From Phytophthora sp. 'mugwort' (lineage: Eukaryota > Oomycota > Peronosporomycetes > Peronosporales > Peronosporaceae): a stretch of 64,000 bases of DNA. Shown here in pieces: positions 22,754 through 33,882 of this stretch. Where the stretch lies: NCBI GenBank assembly GCA_033558025.1, contig JAUCEF010000017.1, positions 1,736,001-1,800,000 on the forward strand. The letters run 5' to 3'. The notes beneath the pieces were generated by a model. The model saw nothing but the letters and a program-made list of their open reading frames with translations. It was not told where the DNA came from and searched no databases. The translations under genes and the position numbers were made by a program. Each line of letters opens with the position of its first letter. Within the stretch, counting starts at the first letter, position 1.

Positions 22754-23275
22754 TACCTCGCAACTTGGCTTGTCTACGTGTCTGTCAAAAAGTCAGGTTA
22801 TGTAGAGCTAGCTACCCAATGGACATGATGGCGTCCCCTTGGTCTGTCTGTTGTCTACAGCTACCCGGTGCCGCGGCGAAGTGGCCTTAGTCTGTAAAAA
22901 AATCAGTTGTGTAGATCTACCCGATCGGCAGCCCTCATTAATTGGAAGATGTATACTATACACGGGGTCGAACTGAACTGAAAAACAGATGTTTCTGCAG
23001 TCGGGCACAATCGCGTACAAGGGCATAAAGCCGACTTCTTGCTTCACCAGGTCCCAGTATTGTTGCGTCCATATCTATACACTAGTTTCGGCTGGAGCAA
23101 TGAGCGCGAGCCACCTCACAGTCAACTCGATGTTTACGCATCGAATTACGGCGAATCGCCTAGTAGTATTTTTATGATTGGTCAAAAAACGTCTATTGCT
23201 TTTTTCTCAGCATCAAGGGGCCATAGTCAGAATCGGTCACTCGTCCAGCAGTCTCCCTCTTGTTTTCCCTCCGTG
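22754..23275. other. 5' flank of the LCB2 gene
   Basis: This should contain the promoter. Pyrimidine-rich stretches occur at about 23190-23215 and 23250-23272, as often seen near oomycete transcription starts, but no convincing initiator motif can be fixed by eye. Confidence 0.35.
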
Positions 23276-24830
23276 ATGGCGGCCGAGCACGTTCCGTGGG
23301 CCGCGGCCATCCTGTGTTACATCCAGTACGCCATCCTCATCACCTTCGGGCACCTGCGTGACCATGCTGGCAGCATCTTCGGTGGCTCGCGCTACTCGGA
23401 TAACGCCCGGAAGGGCTACGCGCCGCTGCTCGTGGCCTTCGAGAATTTCTACACCAAGCGCATCTACCACCGTCTGCAGGACGTCTTCAACCGACCGGTA
23501 GCGGGCTCTCCAGGTCTGTGTTAACGATCCATGCTCCCCTTTTATCTCTTCTCCCTCCCCACATTGTCTCTTGTGTGTTGACCCCCCTCTTTAATGTGCA
23601 TGATCTGTTATTACAGGCGCACACATCGACCTGATCGAGCGCTACTCGGTGGACGAGAACAAGACGCTGCACAACAAGGATGGCTGCATCCAGCACTGCC
23701 TCAATCTCGGCTCCTACAACTACCTGGGCTTTGCTGACGACTGGATGAACACATGTAGCAAGGAGGTCTTCCCTGCTGTCAAGCAATTCGCTCTGGCCTC
23801 AACCGTCCCACCCATGGAGTTTGGCACTACGCCCGTGCACATTGCACTGGAGAAGGCGCTGGCCAAGTTCATCGGCAAGGAGTCAGCCATCGTGTACAAC
23901 ATGGGCTACGCCACTAACGCCACCAGCATCCCCGCGCTCACAGGCAAAGGCACACTCATCCTGAGTGACGCACTGAACCACACGTCCATTGTGAATGGCG
24001 CGCGTGCGTCGGGCGCCTCAGTCGGCGTGTTCAAGCACAACGACCCCCCGCACCTGGAGACGGTGCTGCGCACCAAGATCGCTGAAGGCCAGCCACGTAC
24101 CCACCGCCCCTGGAAGAAGATCATTGTGATGATTGAGGGCATTTACTCGATGGAGGGCGAGATCGTACGTCTTCGTGAGATGGTAGACGTCACCAAGAAA
24201 TACAAGGCATACATCTACGTGGATGAGGCGCACAGTATCGGCGCTCTCGGTGCTACTGGCCGCGGTATTTGCGAATATGCTGGGGTGGATCCGAGCGAGA
24301 TTGATATTCTCATGGGCACGTTCTCGAAGAGTTTCGGTGGCATGGGCGGATACATAGCAGCGTCGGAAGAGATCATCAGCTTCATCCGCAACTCGAGTGC
24401 TGGTGCGATCTATGCTACGAGTCTGTCTCCGGTTATTGCGCAGCAGATTCTGACGGCGTTGAACATCATCGCGGGTCTGGACGGCACGGATATTGGTCGC
24501 AAGAAGATTGCGTCGCTGCGTGACAATAGCAACTATTTCCGCCAGAAGCTCATCGACATGGGCGTGATCACGCTTGGTGACTTCGACTCGCCTGTGATTC
24601 CGGTGATGCTGTACCACATGTCGAAGGTCGGTGAGTTCTCGCGCCAGTGCTTGAAGCGAAACTTGGCTGTGGTGACGGTCGGGTTCCCTGCGACGCCGCT
24701 GCTGCTCGCTCGTGTTCGTTTTTGCATCTCGGCAGCCCATACTCGAGAGGATATGGACACGGCTCTGGTGGCACTGAAAGAGGTTTCGGACCTGTGCAAT
24801 ATCCGCTTTGAGAAGAAGGTTCACTCGTAG
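23276..24830 (+). CDS. LCB2: Serine palmitoyltransferase subunit 2 (LCB2/SPTLC2 type)
   Basis: Two exons, 23276-23513 and 23617-24830, give 483 residues. The enzyme is the PLP-dependent catalytic subunit that condenses L-serine with palmitoyl-CoA to 3-ketosphinganine, the first step of sphingolipid synthesis, in the endoplasmic reticulum membrane. An N-terminal hydrophobic helix (residues about 9-27, AAILCYIQYAILITFGHL) fits that location. Key motifs are LGSYNYLGF (about 110), LSDALNHTS with the His near 201, the PLP Asp and His in VDEAHSIG (about 282-285), and the PLP-binding Lys in GTFSKSFGGMGGYIA (about 317). LCB1 subunits lack that Lys, so this is LCB2. The start is the ATG in CCGTGATGG; the frame is open upstream to 23039 but without conserved sequence. 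It is the only fully intact gene in the window. Confidence 0.95.
23514..23616 (+). other. Intron of the LCB2 gene
   Basis: 103-bp intron with donor GTCTGTG and acceptor GTTATTACAG. Splicing joins exon 1 (238 nt, phase 1) to GC at 23617-23618, restoring a Gly codon. Reading through hits a stop at 23522. Confidence 0.9.
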
Positions 24831-25277
24831 GGTAAGAAGGCTCGTTTGCCGGTGTCGACGGGGACTCAGCTAGCAGGACGTAACTAGGCGTTGTTCGCAT
24901 CTTGTGCTCGCGCTCAGTAGACCCCGGGGGCGTCGATAGTATCGGTTGTCGTTCCGGTTACGATTCGATTAGTGCAGTTGCTTGAGAGGGCGCGTAGAAT
25001 CTGAATAGGCACTTTTCACGCTCGACCGTTTACCGCAGATTATGATGCGGGAGCATGGTGACTCATTGTTGAGTAGGGAAAGTCGAAATTGCGAGTCGTA
25101 TCATGAATCATTGATGAATTAGCGTGAGACAATCTGTGACTGTATCATAGCGGCAAACCTGTATCTACGTTTCAAGACATGTTCTTGAACGTTCCAAGGA
25201 TTGGAGAACGCTTCTTTTCTTACCCCTACGTGGCGGTAGTGAAAGCTTGGATGGTGCCCGTTTAGCTCGCTCAAGCG
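24831..25277. other. 3' flank of the LCB2 gene
   Basis: It holds the 3' UTR and spacer. No polyadenylation signal or gene can be called. Confidence 0.35.
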
Positions 25278-25590
25278 CTCGCTCCACTAACAAGAAAGGT
25301 ACCTACGCTTTGCTCCGGTAGTGAGCACCTCCGCTCCGCTCGCAGGGGATCGCCGCACTACTCGTCGTGTTAGGTTATAAATTGAGCTACCCACGCCTTC
25401 GGCCGGTCGGGCCTTCCGGTCCCGCTAGATATGAAGAGGTTTCTGACGGCGCCGCCTTCGCTTCGCTCGGCAGTATTTCATCCAATCGTGGCGCCGCCTT
25501 CGCTCGGCTCGGCAGCCTTTTGTCCAATGGTATGGCTTAAAAAGCGTGACGCTAAATTAACAAGGTACATGTACTGCTTACAGCCATGCA
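25278..25590 (+). repeat. LTR fragment (end part), related to the gypsy LTR at 34762-35514
   Basis: It matches 35163-35514 in order: ACCTACG...GCTCCGGTAG, CTTCGGC, and two copies of an approximately 42-bp GC-rich unit (starting GGCGCCGCCTTCGCT, at about 25450-25535), ending CTGCTTACAGCCATGCA against CTGCTTTCAGTCTAACA. The start of the LTR is missing on its left. Confidence 0.6.
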
Positions 25591-25595
25591 CCGCC

Positions 25596-25715
25596 TGTGA
25601 CGGCGCATACAACACCTTGCTCACAGGAAGTGTGACTTCCGGAGACCATACAAACTCTCACTGAACGGCAGTTCACAAGTCTCTGGTCTGAGGGGACTGT
25701 TACCAAAATTAGGTA
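25596..25715 (+). repeat. LTR fragment (start part), related to the same gypsy LTR
   Basis: It begins TGTGACGGCG and matches the start of the LTR at 34762 (AACACCTTG, CACAGGAAGTG, ATACAAACTCTCA, GGTCTGAGGGGACT). It follows the end fragment after 5 bases (CCGCC), so the LTR halves stand in swapped order. Confidence 0.6.
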
Positions 25716-25949
25716 CGCTACTTGGACGCCATGGATATGCATGATAATTTGATGCGCACTACTATTAGCGGTGCACGACTAATTCACAGTTCATTTGATT
25801 GTTATACCGATGCAGTTGCGGTGGCCTCTTTGTATCCTTGATCAAAATCCACACTATAACTTGCCACTATCTCCTGAAGTGGCTTGCTCAGCTGCTCTAC
25901 CTTCCACTTACCATCGCTACCGGCGTCTAAACCACACAACAACTATAGA
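25716..25949. other. Unassigned spacer
   Basis: There is no gene or repeat that I can support between the LTR fragments and the transposase relic. Confidence 0.3.
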
Positions 25950-27255
25950 TTGTTTTTGCCCAGTTCATCCCGTTCTTGACTACCTCCTTGTTGACGAGGC
26001 GGATGCATTCTGCTGCGACCTCTAAAAAACAGAAACGCTTCCCTGGATTGGCGAGCGAGCCCCTTGATTTCGCCCCCCGTCATCCAATCCCCGCGTCGAA
26101 TGGCCTCCATATTGCGGCGTTCGCACATACGCCTCCAATGGACTTAATTCGCTGAATTGGAAAGTGATCAGCGAGTTGGACAAATTAGTAGTATTGGGAG
26201 GGAAAAAGCGGACACGTGTCCGCAGCTCGCGTTCAACTTTTGTCACCTCCACCGGCATGACCACTCGCATTGTTCATCCACAAGTGTCGTTCCTTCGCGA
26301 ACGGTCCCGCGAGCCCCAACAGCGCGTTCCGCGCAGCCACTCAACCATGAGCCGATTGTTGATTAAGGCACTCGGGATGAACGATAGCATACTCCAGCCG
26401 TGCTATCAGGGACACCGTTAATTTCGTATTTTGACTTGGCACTTTTAAATATCAGCATCGGGCATAGCCCGATGCTGATATTTAAAAATGCATCATAGCC
26501 GCCCTTATCAACACGCACATCGTTATTCCTTCCCGCCCTATTGAAAGAAACATCATTCCATCAGTACACCGCAAAAAATCAGTGAAACTGTTAGTAAAAA
26601 ATAATATCGTATTTCCAATACACAGTACCTGACAAGATGCTTCGCTACTTGACTTTTCAGCTCCCCGAAAGTCGAGAGAATGCCGTCGTCAAAGTCAATC
26701 ATAACGTGACTTTCATCCATATTGCATGCCAGTTTGGATCCAATTGACCGTCATCAATCAGACGTTTCGGCTGTCCCAAGTGACGCGCTACAGACTGCTC
26801 AATCTGAGCCAATTTGGCATCACTCACTTGCTTCTTGCCCTTTAATTTCCGATAACAATATTATTGCGCTGTGTGAAATCTTTTATATGTCGCGGGGTGA
26901 TAAGGGACGCAAACATCTTGCCGTTTAAATCGTAGGCTGTATTATACAGAGGAGGAGAGCTGTCCTCAACCATCGTTATAGCGATGTCCATCAATAGGCT
27001 AGACGAAGCATAACGCCAGCACGATTAAGCCGCTCAAACTCAGTAAGCAGCTGTGGGTACAGTCACTCACTGCACGTCCATCTTGCGACCCCGCCTGCCC
27101 AACGCCTTATTGATGAGCTGGTGGCTATCTCCTTGAGCTGCACGCGCATATTTCTGCTGCTCTTGGTCTTCTAGTGCGAGCTGGCGGGAAGAGCGCTTTC
27201 GCCACCAATCTCGAGCCTTATTTATATTGACACGCCGATCTGCTGCCCGGAACAA
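25950..27255 (-). pseudogene. jerky/Tigger-like (DDE_1) transposase relic
   Basis: Minus strand, shifting frames. The N-terminus RRVNINKARDWWRKRSS and INKALGRRGRKM (27255-27067) looks like a DNA-binding helix-turn-helix. GKKQVSDAKLAQIEQSVARH (about 26800) follows. NMDESHVMIDFDDG (about 26700) carries the first catalytic Asp. HLWMNNASGH (about 26290) is the second catalytic site with the usual Asp changed to Asn. FPPNTTNL (about 26190) is the third region, and the C-terminal part reads NPGKRFCFLEVAAECIRLVN (about 26030). Stops and frameshifts are frequent, and a 45-bp hairpin interrupts it at 26443-26487. Confidence 0.6.
26443..26487. repeat. Perfect 21-bp hairpin
   Basis: Left arm 26443-26463 and right arm 26467-26487 are perfect reverse complements with a 3-nt loop ATA. 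It lies inside the transposase relic. Confidence 0.93.
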
Positions 27256-27344
27256 AGTTGGAAACTGGACAATTGTGCGCCCAGGTAGACCTTTTTACCG
27301 TTCTCGCTCACGTCCCGCCTTTCACTCTCTAAGTCGAAAGTCAT

Positions 27345-28760
27345 TTGCTGCGATTAGTTTCCGGAGCTGGCTTATTTCCGTTTAAGCCCCGAACACTTCA
27401 ACGTGCTCTCTTCTTCACGGCCTCCACGTCGGCCTCAAGCATGACCAAGACTCGGTTTATCAGCAGTGCGCAAGCGCCTGCTAAACGTGTTGCTTCCAAG
27501 CAGCAGGCTAAGAGCTCTAAGCCGTCTGGCAAAGATTTTGCTTCTAAGGTATCACCTTCAAGGTGGCATCTAAGGTGGCTCCCAAGGCGCCTGCGGAGGA
27601 TTCTGAGCTCCTTGTGGACTATGAGGAGGACTCGGACCAGTCCCCCGTGTCCTGGGGCGACAATGACTTCCGGGACCAGCTCATTAAGGGGTCTGGCGGT
27701 GACCCGAGCCAGTCCGATCGCTTGGATCTCGTACACCGCAGTCCAACCGCACGGCGACGATGGCGACGAGCCTAAGACGCCTGATCGGCAAGGCAGTGAC
27801 GGCTCACCCAAGGAAGACGAAGGGAGACCTCGTCCTCCGATCAAAAACTTGACGCTCGCTGAGGCATCTGCCCGTGTCAAGGCTGAGAAGGCAGCAGCAG
27901 CCTCGGAACTCAGCCATAAGAGACGTGTTGCTTTCCGTTCTCCACTCCGTAAAGGGTTGGGACCATCAGTTATAAGACTGAAGGGGGTCTCTTTAACTCC
28001 TCTTCCGACGAGAAGGAGGGCAACTGGACCGAGAGATCTCGAATGATCACGATGGGCAGCAGTCGGATTACCAGGCTGCCCGTCAATAGAGAGTGCACGT
28101 TCCGGCGACCCAGTCACCTGCAAAGAAGTCGCCATGGGGACCGCCTAACGCTCCCGGGTACTTCCTTCCAGAGGGGTCCCACGGAGCTGACACCTACTTG
28201 GATCAGCTCAGCCGCCTCGTGTGCTCCTCGGCGAACGCTCTTCTAAGGCGCGTATGTGCGCCACCTGGTGACCAAGCAGCCCTGGTTTCAACAGAAATTG
28301 TGTCCTGCTAGGTGCGTACGCTTGCGCCACACCATATTCCTCTTAAAGCGTTCGCGAGCCAGCGAAAGAAGCCAGAGTTCCGGCTAATACTTCGACTTGT
28401 GTGGGGCTACCCATCCGTGATGCCCCCATACTGTGACTCTTTCCAGGAGGCTGAGGCGGACTTCTAGAAGTGGGCCGCTACGCTCTGTTCACAAGAACAA
28501 CTTGATGTTCTCCGACAGGATCTCACGTTGGAGGCCACCTTTGACCTCCGCGATCTCCGCGTTGAGTTTGGCCATGTGATAGACAAACGGCAGCTCGCTC
28601 GAGAGCTGCAGAAGCATTCTGCTACTAGCGCTCATGATGAGCGCGGGTATGGTCTTGGTTCTACGACCACACCACATTGAGGCAAGAAACCCCCGAACTA
28701 CTAACGGTGCCGTCGCCGATTCTGTTCCCAGATCGCGACAGCCTTCGGGCAATCAGCATG
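27345..28760 (+). pseudogene. gag-like or unknown relic
   Basis: The plus-strand frame 27345-28046 begins at 27345 (internal Met at 27441, MTKTRFISSAQAPAKRV). A +1 frame (KVAPKAPAEDSELLVDYEED, 27563-27775) and later LTLAEASARVKAEKAAAASE look like one low-complexity, charged protein. ADTYLDQLSRLVCSSANALL (28190) and QLDVLRQDLTLEATFDLRDL (28510) follow in other frames. The Ala/Lys-rich then helical profile is compatible with a retrotransposon gag, but there is no zinc knuckle or other diagnostic motif. Its strand is opposite to the gypsy element that starts at 28768. Confidence 0.3.
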
Positions 28761-28767
28761 GAGTCAT

Positions 28768-29000
28768 TCATATGGAGACCAAGATGAAGAATCGACTCCC
28801 CTGTGTTTTGGCGTGCAAGTGCCAACGCGATCGAAGCAGCTGTGGTTTATCGGAGCCTTCGACACTCCAAGATGCGCTACCTGGAGCACTCAGCCTTCGA
28901 GACCCCCTCCACTTCACGCGGATCTGGCGCTTCCCACGAATGCGCCACTCCTGGAGCACACGCTCCGCGTGGTAGTGGGTCTCCCCATTACGCTCAAGGA
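28768..29000 (-). pseudogene. Chromodomain at the gypsy C-terminus
   Basis: HYHAERVLQEWRIRGKRQIR followed by VKWRGS is the (Y/F)xVExIL...(Y)LVKWRGY core of a chromodomain. In chromoviruses this domain guides integration to modified histones. Confidence 0.6.
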
Positions 29001-29589
29001 GAGGTGGTGGCGCTCTCGTACGAGTACGAGTATGAGGCACCACCCCTACAGCCCGTGTCAAGGCCTGGTGTGCCGCCTTCGGCTCTACATCGAGCCATTG
29101 ACGAATCCGTCCTCCGACGCCGAGTACCTCGCTGGAGGTTGCGCTTGGGCTCGGTGAGGGAGGGGCTGCCGTAGCTGAGGCCGGGAATGCTGAGATCATT
29201 GGGCCGATTCGTGATGAAGTAAATCGCCTGGCCGACGACTTGTCGGCCCTTGAAGGTCTGGTCGACCGTCGGCCTTCCGACGTGGACGAGGCCTTCCGAT
29301 GTCTGGATGTCCTTTGGACATCCGTGTACCGTGTCCAGAGGGATGCAGCTCCTTCGGGGCCTCTTGCGGCCTTTCCCCCCAGGCGGGTGCGACTCCTGTG
29401 TACCACCAGCCTTACTGCTATGCCTCATACTCGTCGTATGCAGCCGGGGATCCTTCGTATGGGACCCCTTCCGCGGTCTCGCAAGGGACCTGGGCTTCTG
29501 GCCCAGGGCACTTTCAGAGCGCAGCCTCGTTTTTTTTTCAGGAGCTGGGGCTGTGGGGCTGCCGATCCTTGCGATCGTGGTACTGCATC

Positions 29590-30642
29590 AGACGGCCCAC
29601 GTAGAACGTCAGGTGGGTTGTCATCGACCTAGGCGATCGATGGTATATGCCGCACCATGTCTGGCCCGGACCGCGAAGGGTCCAATGAAGCGGTGCTCCA
29701 ACTCGTTGCTCCCAACGGAACTTCCCGTGGCAAGATGTAAGTTCCTAGTACAAAGTCACCCACATTAAACACGTTTAAGATTCCTCTTCCTTATTTGCCT
29801 GAATACTCCTTTTGTTTGTCCTGTGCCTCTGCCATGACGTCATAGATACGGCTGATTACGTTCAGCATGTTGTCTATAACATACTCCACTTGTTTCCGTA
29901 AGGAAACCGGCCTCATGTCGGAGACCCGGGGGGGGGGGGAAGCACTTTCCCTCCCAATTAAAACTGAAGACGGGGTGCTCTCTCGTAAAGTGAGCATCAC
30001 CCGTGGATGGCGTAAGCCAATCAGGTTGAACGGAGTATACCCGGTCGATGCGTGAGCCGCATTGTTGAGTGCAACTCAACTTCCGGCAGCTGCTCTGACC
30101 AAGTGCGAGGAGTCTCCGCACAGATACTGCGTAGAGTGCCCTCAGCACTCGGTTGACGCGCTCCATCTGCCCATTGTCTTAGGGTGATCGGCAGTGGACA
30201 TGTGCGGCCTTGTTCGCAGGAGTTGGAACAACGTTCACCAGAACGCAGCGGTAAACCGCGGGTCACGATCCGAGACAATTATCTCCGACAGATCATGATG
30301 GCGGAAAACGCCATCCAGGACAGCTTCGCAGCCTGTTCCCCGGTCACTGTGTCTTTGACCGGAGTAAGACGCACCTTCTTGCTCAGGCGGCACACGAACA
30401 TCAAGATGTCGATATTTCCGTGGCGTCGGCTGGAAGTCCAAATATGAAGTCCGGACTCATCGACTTCCAGCATTTCGCTGGAACGGGCAGGCTCTGCAAA
30501 GGAGCCGAGGCGTGCCTGGCGGGTTCACCCGCTGACATGCTTCACCTGTCTTCACGTACTGTGCGACCCACTTGTACATTTTGTACATGTGGACCCAGTA
30601 AAAGTACTGAGAGACGGATTGGAAGGTCTTCTCGCGGCCCAA
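29590..30642 (-). pseudogene. gypsy integrase
   Basis: The zinc-binding part begins YFYWVHMYKMYKWVAQYVKT (about 30600) with Cys in GEACQR. The catalytic core follows in another frame, with the second Asp in IIVSDRDPRFTAAFW (about 30250) and the Glu region in MERVNRVLRALYAV (30166). A 12-base G run at 29928-29939 breaks the next part (FNWEGKCF). The C-terminal GDFVLGTY (about 29750) and TFYVGRLMQYHD (about 29610) segments are typical of Phytophthora gypsy integrases. Confidence 0.7.
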
Positions 30643-30713
30643 GCGACCGCTGGACGGCGCATCGTGCGCCTCCTGTAGGATGTCAAACGTGAGATCCTCG
30701 TCGCTTGGAACGA

Positions 30714-31434
30714 CTACCCATGGGGTTCATGGGGATTCACTCGATAGTAGATCAGGCCATCGGCCCACTCGTATCGATGGGTCCGGGTTATCTGACGCGG
30801 CGTGAGCCGCTTGGTCTTAGCTTCCTTGCCAGCGGCCCGGAAACGCACCAGAGGTGCCAAGGCTTCATCGCCCCGATACGCCATGCGTATCTGATCTTCC
30901 AGATTGGTCGTGGCGCGACTTATGTTCGCCAGCTCATAGTCCGGCATGCGTGACAACGCATCGGCAAGCACGTTAAGCTTGCCAGCCTTGTACTCGACGC
31001 GGAAGATATATTCCGCGAAGGAGGACAGCCACCTCGCCATCCGTTGGGACAAATGGAGCGAATTCGTCGCCGTTCATAAGGATACGTGATCTGTATAGAT
31101 CACAAGGGGCTGAGAGCCATGGAGGTGCACCCGGAACTTGACACGAGCGTACTTCACGGCAAGCAGCTCCTTGTCATGAACGAGGTAGTTCCGTTCGGCA
31201 GCCTTGAGCGGCCTGGACTGAAACGATATCACTCGTTCACGTCCTGCTACATCGTGCTGCAGCAATGTACACCCGAAGACATAATCGCATGCATCGCAGA
31301 CGACGCTGAGGCCTCGTCTCGCCCGGCAGTGCCAGGACAGACACCTTCTGAAGGCTTGCCTTGACATTGTCAAAGGCTTCCTGGTGCGCACGCCCCCAGT
31401 GCCAGTCGGTATACTTGTCCAGAAGGTTCAACAA
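30714..31434 (-). pseudogene. gypsy RNase H and linker
   Basis: SVVCDACDYVFGCTLLQHD (31290) marks the start of the RNase H fold, followed by VISFQSRPLKAAERNYLVHDKELLAV (cue only), then VHLHGSQPLVIYTDHVSL with the catalytic Asp in YTDH. The next frame has MARWLSSFAEYIFRVEYKAG and KLNVLADALSRMPDYEL, the conserved LADALSR end. Confidence 0.75.
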
Positions 31435-32766
31435 GGTCTAGCCTGACCCGCATACCTTTCGCTGTACTTATGGAGGTAGTTGGACAAGCCCAGCCACTTC
31501 CTCGGATCCTTCCGGGTTCTAGGCTTTGGCCAAGCCGAAATGGCCTTGACCTTCTCCGGGTCGGCTCGAACGCCGACGTTGCTGGCGAAGTAACTTTGAT
31601 CTCTTGCATCGCGAAGACGTACTTGCCGATGCTGGTATTGAGCTTATTCGCTCTCATGACCTCTAATACTCGACGGAGGTGCTTCAAATGCACCTCCATA
31701 GCCGTCTTGCCTCCCTTGACACGGCCGTGGACGAAGATGTCGTCGAAGTACGACTGTGCGTACACACGCAGTGGTCTAAACAACTGCGTGACCAGACGAT
31801 TGAACGTCGGGGGGGGGGGGGGCACTAGCCAGGCCATATGGCATCACCAACCACTTCCAGAGCATACCCCTCGGGTTGCTCACTGCGGTGAGCGGGATGT
31901 CGCTCTCGCGCATCAGGATCTGGTAGTATCCGTCCACCAGATCCAGGGCGCTGTATAACTCGCACCCGGCCATGTTGTTTAACAACACATGCTTTCGCGA
32001 GATGGGTGTCTCGGCCGGCACCGTTGCGCTATTCAGCTTAATAAAAGCATGAACCAGACGCCACTTCCCGTTTGGCTTCCGAACGCAGAAGGTTGGCGTC
32101 GAGTGCGGGGATTTCGATTCCCGAACCATGCCTGCCTTGGCCTTTGCGGCGAAGAAGGCATTAATGTCCTCGCACTGCTCTCGAGACAGTGGCCGTTGTC
32201 TTGTGACACAGTACTTTGTGCCCGGCACGAGATCAATCTCGTGCCTGATCCCACGATCCGGTGGGAGTTGAGACGGTGGATCCTTGGACACCACATCCTC
32301 GAACTCCTTCATCAGGGGATACACTGGATCCTTTGGATTCTTGAGAATCTCAGAATCCAAGTGCGAGGCATGCTGGGAGGAGAATGCCTCGAGGACGCCC
32401 TCGTCCACGACCGAGAAGGAATTCAATTCCTCTGGTGCTTTAACAGTGTCACCTCCGCGATTTTTCCTGCCTTCAGGTCGGCCAGGAAATCTGTCGGCGT
32501 CAACGCTTCGAGGTTCAGGAGCTCTCACAACTCTGGCAGCGGCTCTAGCTGGATGCCGCCTGCCTTGACCCGTTGACCGTTCTCGCCGTCGAGGATGTGA
32601 TAGCACCCTTCGACTGGCCGCGTCGGAAGAACTGGGGCCCTGGCTCCGAATCGCTTGAAGCGAATTCAGTCTGAAATGACTTCAGACTAGACTTGGGGTG
32701 TCGATTATGTCGTCGACGGCGACCCGTGACGTGGTATTTCGTTACCCACGTCTGTGGACGTCTCAT
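31370..32766 (-). pseudogene. gypsy reverse transcriptase
   Basis: The frame 32606-31776 carries the fingers and palm: KSPHSTPTFCVRKPNGKWRL, ELYSALDLVDGYYQI (catalytic Asp) and WLVMPYGLASAP. A 14-base G run at 31809-31822 (C run on the coding strand, giving PPPP) breaks the frame. It continues in 31837-31370 with TFNRLVTQLFRPL and the catalytic YFDDIFVHGR. The run sits exactly where APATFNR-type sequence is expected, so it looks like slippage or a sequencing error. Confidence 0.8.
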
Positions 32767-33008
32767 TGACGACGTCCAAAGCCTCTAGGGCTTCGTGTGG
32801 AACATGCTTACCCACACAAGAAGTGCTTTCTGCACCTTCCCCACCAGTTTCTGTCTGAGTGACTCGGTGTGGAACATGGTTATCACACAGGAAGTGCCTC
32901 GCGCGTCTTCCTCGCCAGTTTCAGTCTAGGTGACTCGGTGTGAACATTGGTTACCCACCCTGATCGGTGACTCCTGGCACCGCCACTCCTGAAGCCTTGG
33001 CCACCGGT

Positions 33009-33830
33009 CTAGATTCCGGCAGGGTCGCGGGATATCCTGTACGGACTGCTGCACTCGACCAGGCGCAGCTTCTGCTGCCACCTTCTAGGGCTGCCACCTT
33101 CTAGGGAGTCGCTCAATACGTCGGCGGCTCCCAAAACCAAAAATTCACTGGATGCTCTTGCATCCCGGCGCCCCTTTCGGACGCCCCAGTTCCTGGCAGA
33201 GGTGGGAACATGACCCACCAATGCTCTGCCAGTAACTGCGGGCCGGCTGGCCCCGATGGCTTTGTTTCGCCAATCTATTGATGGCCCATGTTTGTCGAGC
33301 CAGGGCATGCCCAGAATCAAGTCATAAATACTTGTCCATCTCTAGGACAGTAAACTGATCCATGCTGTCGACGTCCTCGAACTTCACAGCTAGATCCACA
33401 TGGATTTTGGGAACGACAATCACCGTTCCGCCGGCCAGTTGTACCGACATGTCCCGTTGCCTTTGCTTTATTGTAAAGTATCGGCCAACTTATTGCTGTT
33501 CTCCGCAACAGTCTGGCGGCGTGCGAAGTTCTTTGACGCCCCGAAACCTATCAAGACTCGAAAGGGATGGGTATATCCCAGTACACTTACGTGTACTACT
33601 AGCAGCCCAACGCTGCCCTTCTTCGATTCGATAGTGCAAAGCCTCTCAGGGACTAAGTCTCCATGGTGTGCGACAACCGCGCACCGCTCATGAAGACTTA
33701 GATCTTCCCTAGTAGGGCGCCTCGCCCCTACTGATGTCCTGCGTTTCCCTGCCCGTGGGGTTGCCGCTTTACCAGGGACCCTTGAGCGCGATGGGCTTTG
33801 GAGGGAAACGTCCCCCCGCAGGACAGGCAC
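33009..33830 (-). pseudogene. gypsy aspartic protease region
   Basis: HPFRVLIGFGASKNFARRQT (about 33560) aligns with the usual (V/L)DSGASxNF active site of retroelement aspartic proteases, but the catalytic Asp-Ser is replaced (IGFGAS). Further on, ILGMPWLDKHGPSIDW (33320-33270) is the conserved second half. Three frames are used. Confidence 0.65.
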
Positions 33831-33882
33831 GTACCATAGCTTACCACAGGTATAGCAGCGAATATCATGCTACTCAGTGAGC

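Noticed and set aside
23039..23275. Longer N-terminus for LCB2 (in-frame ATG at 23039)
   Set aside because: The upstream residues are not conserved-looking, and the ATG at 23276 gives the usual short lead to the membrane helix.
24018..24824. Antisense ORF of 268 codons across LCB2
   Set aside because: It is Arg/His-rich and mirrors the codon bias of the sense gene; no start context or motif.
27398..28135. Minus-strand ORF of 245 codons
   Set aside because: Composition mirrors the plus-strand gag-like frames; no motif. Kept as a shadow.
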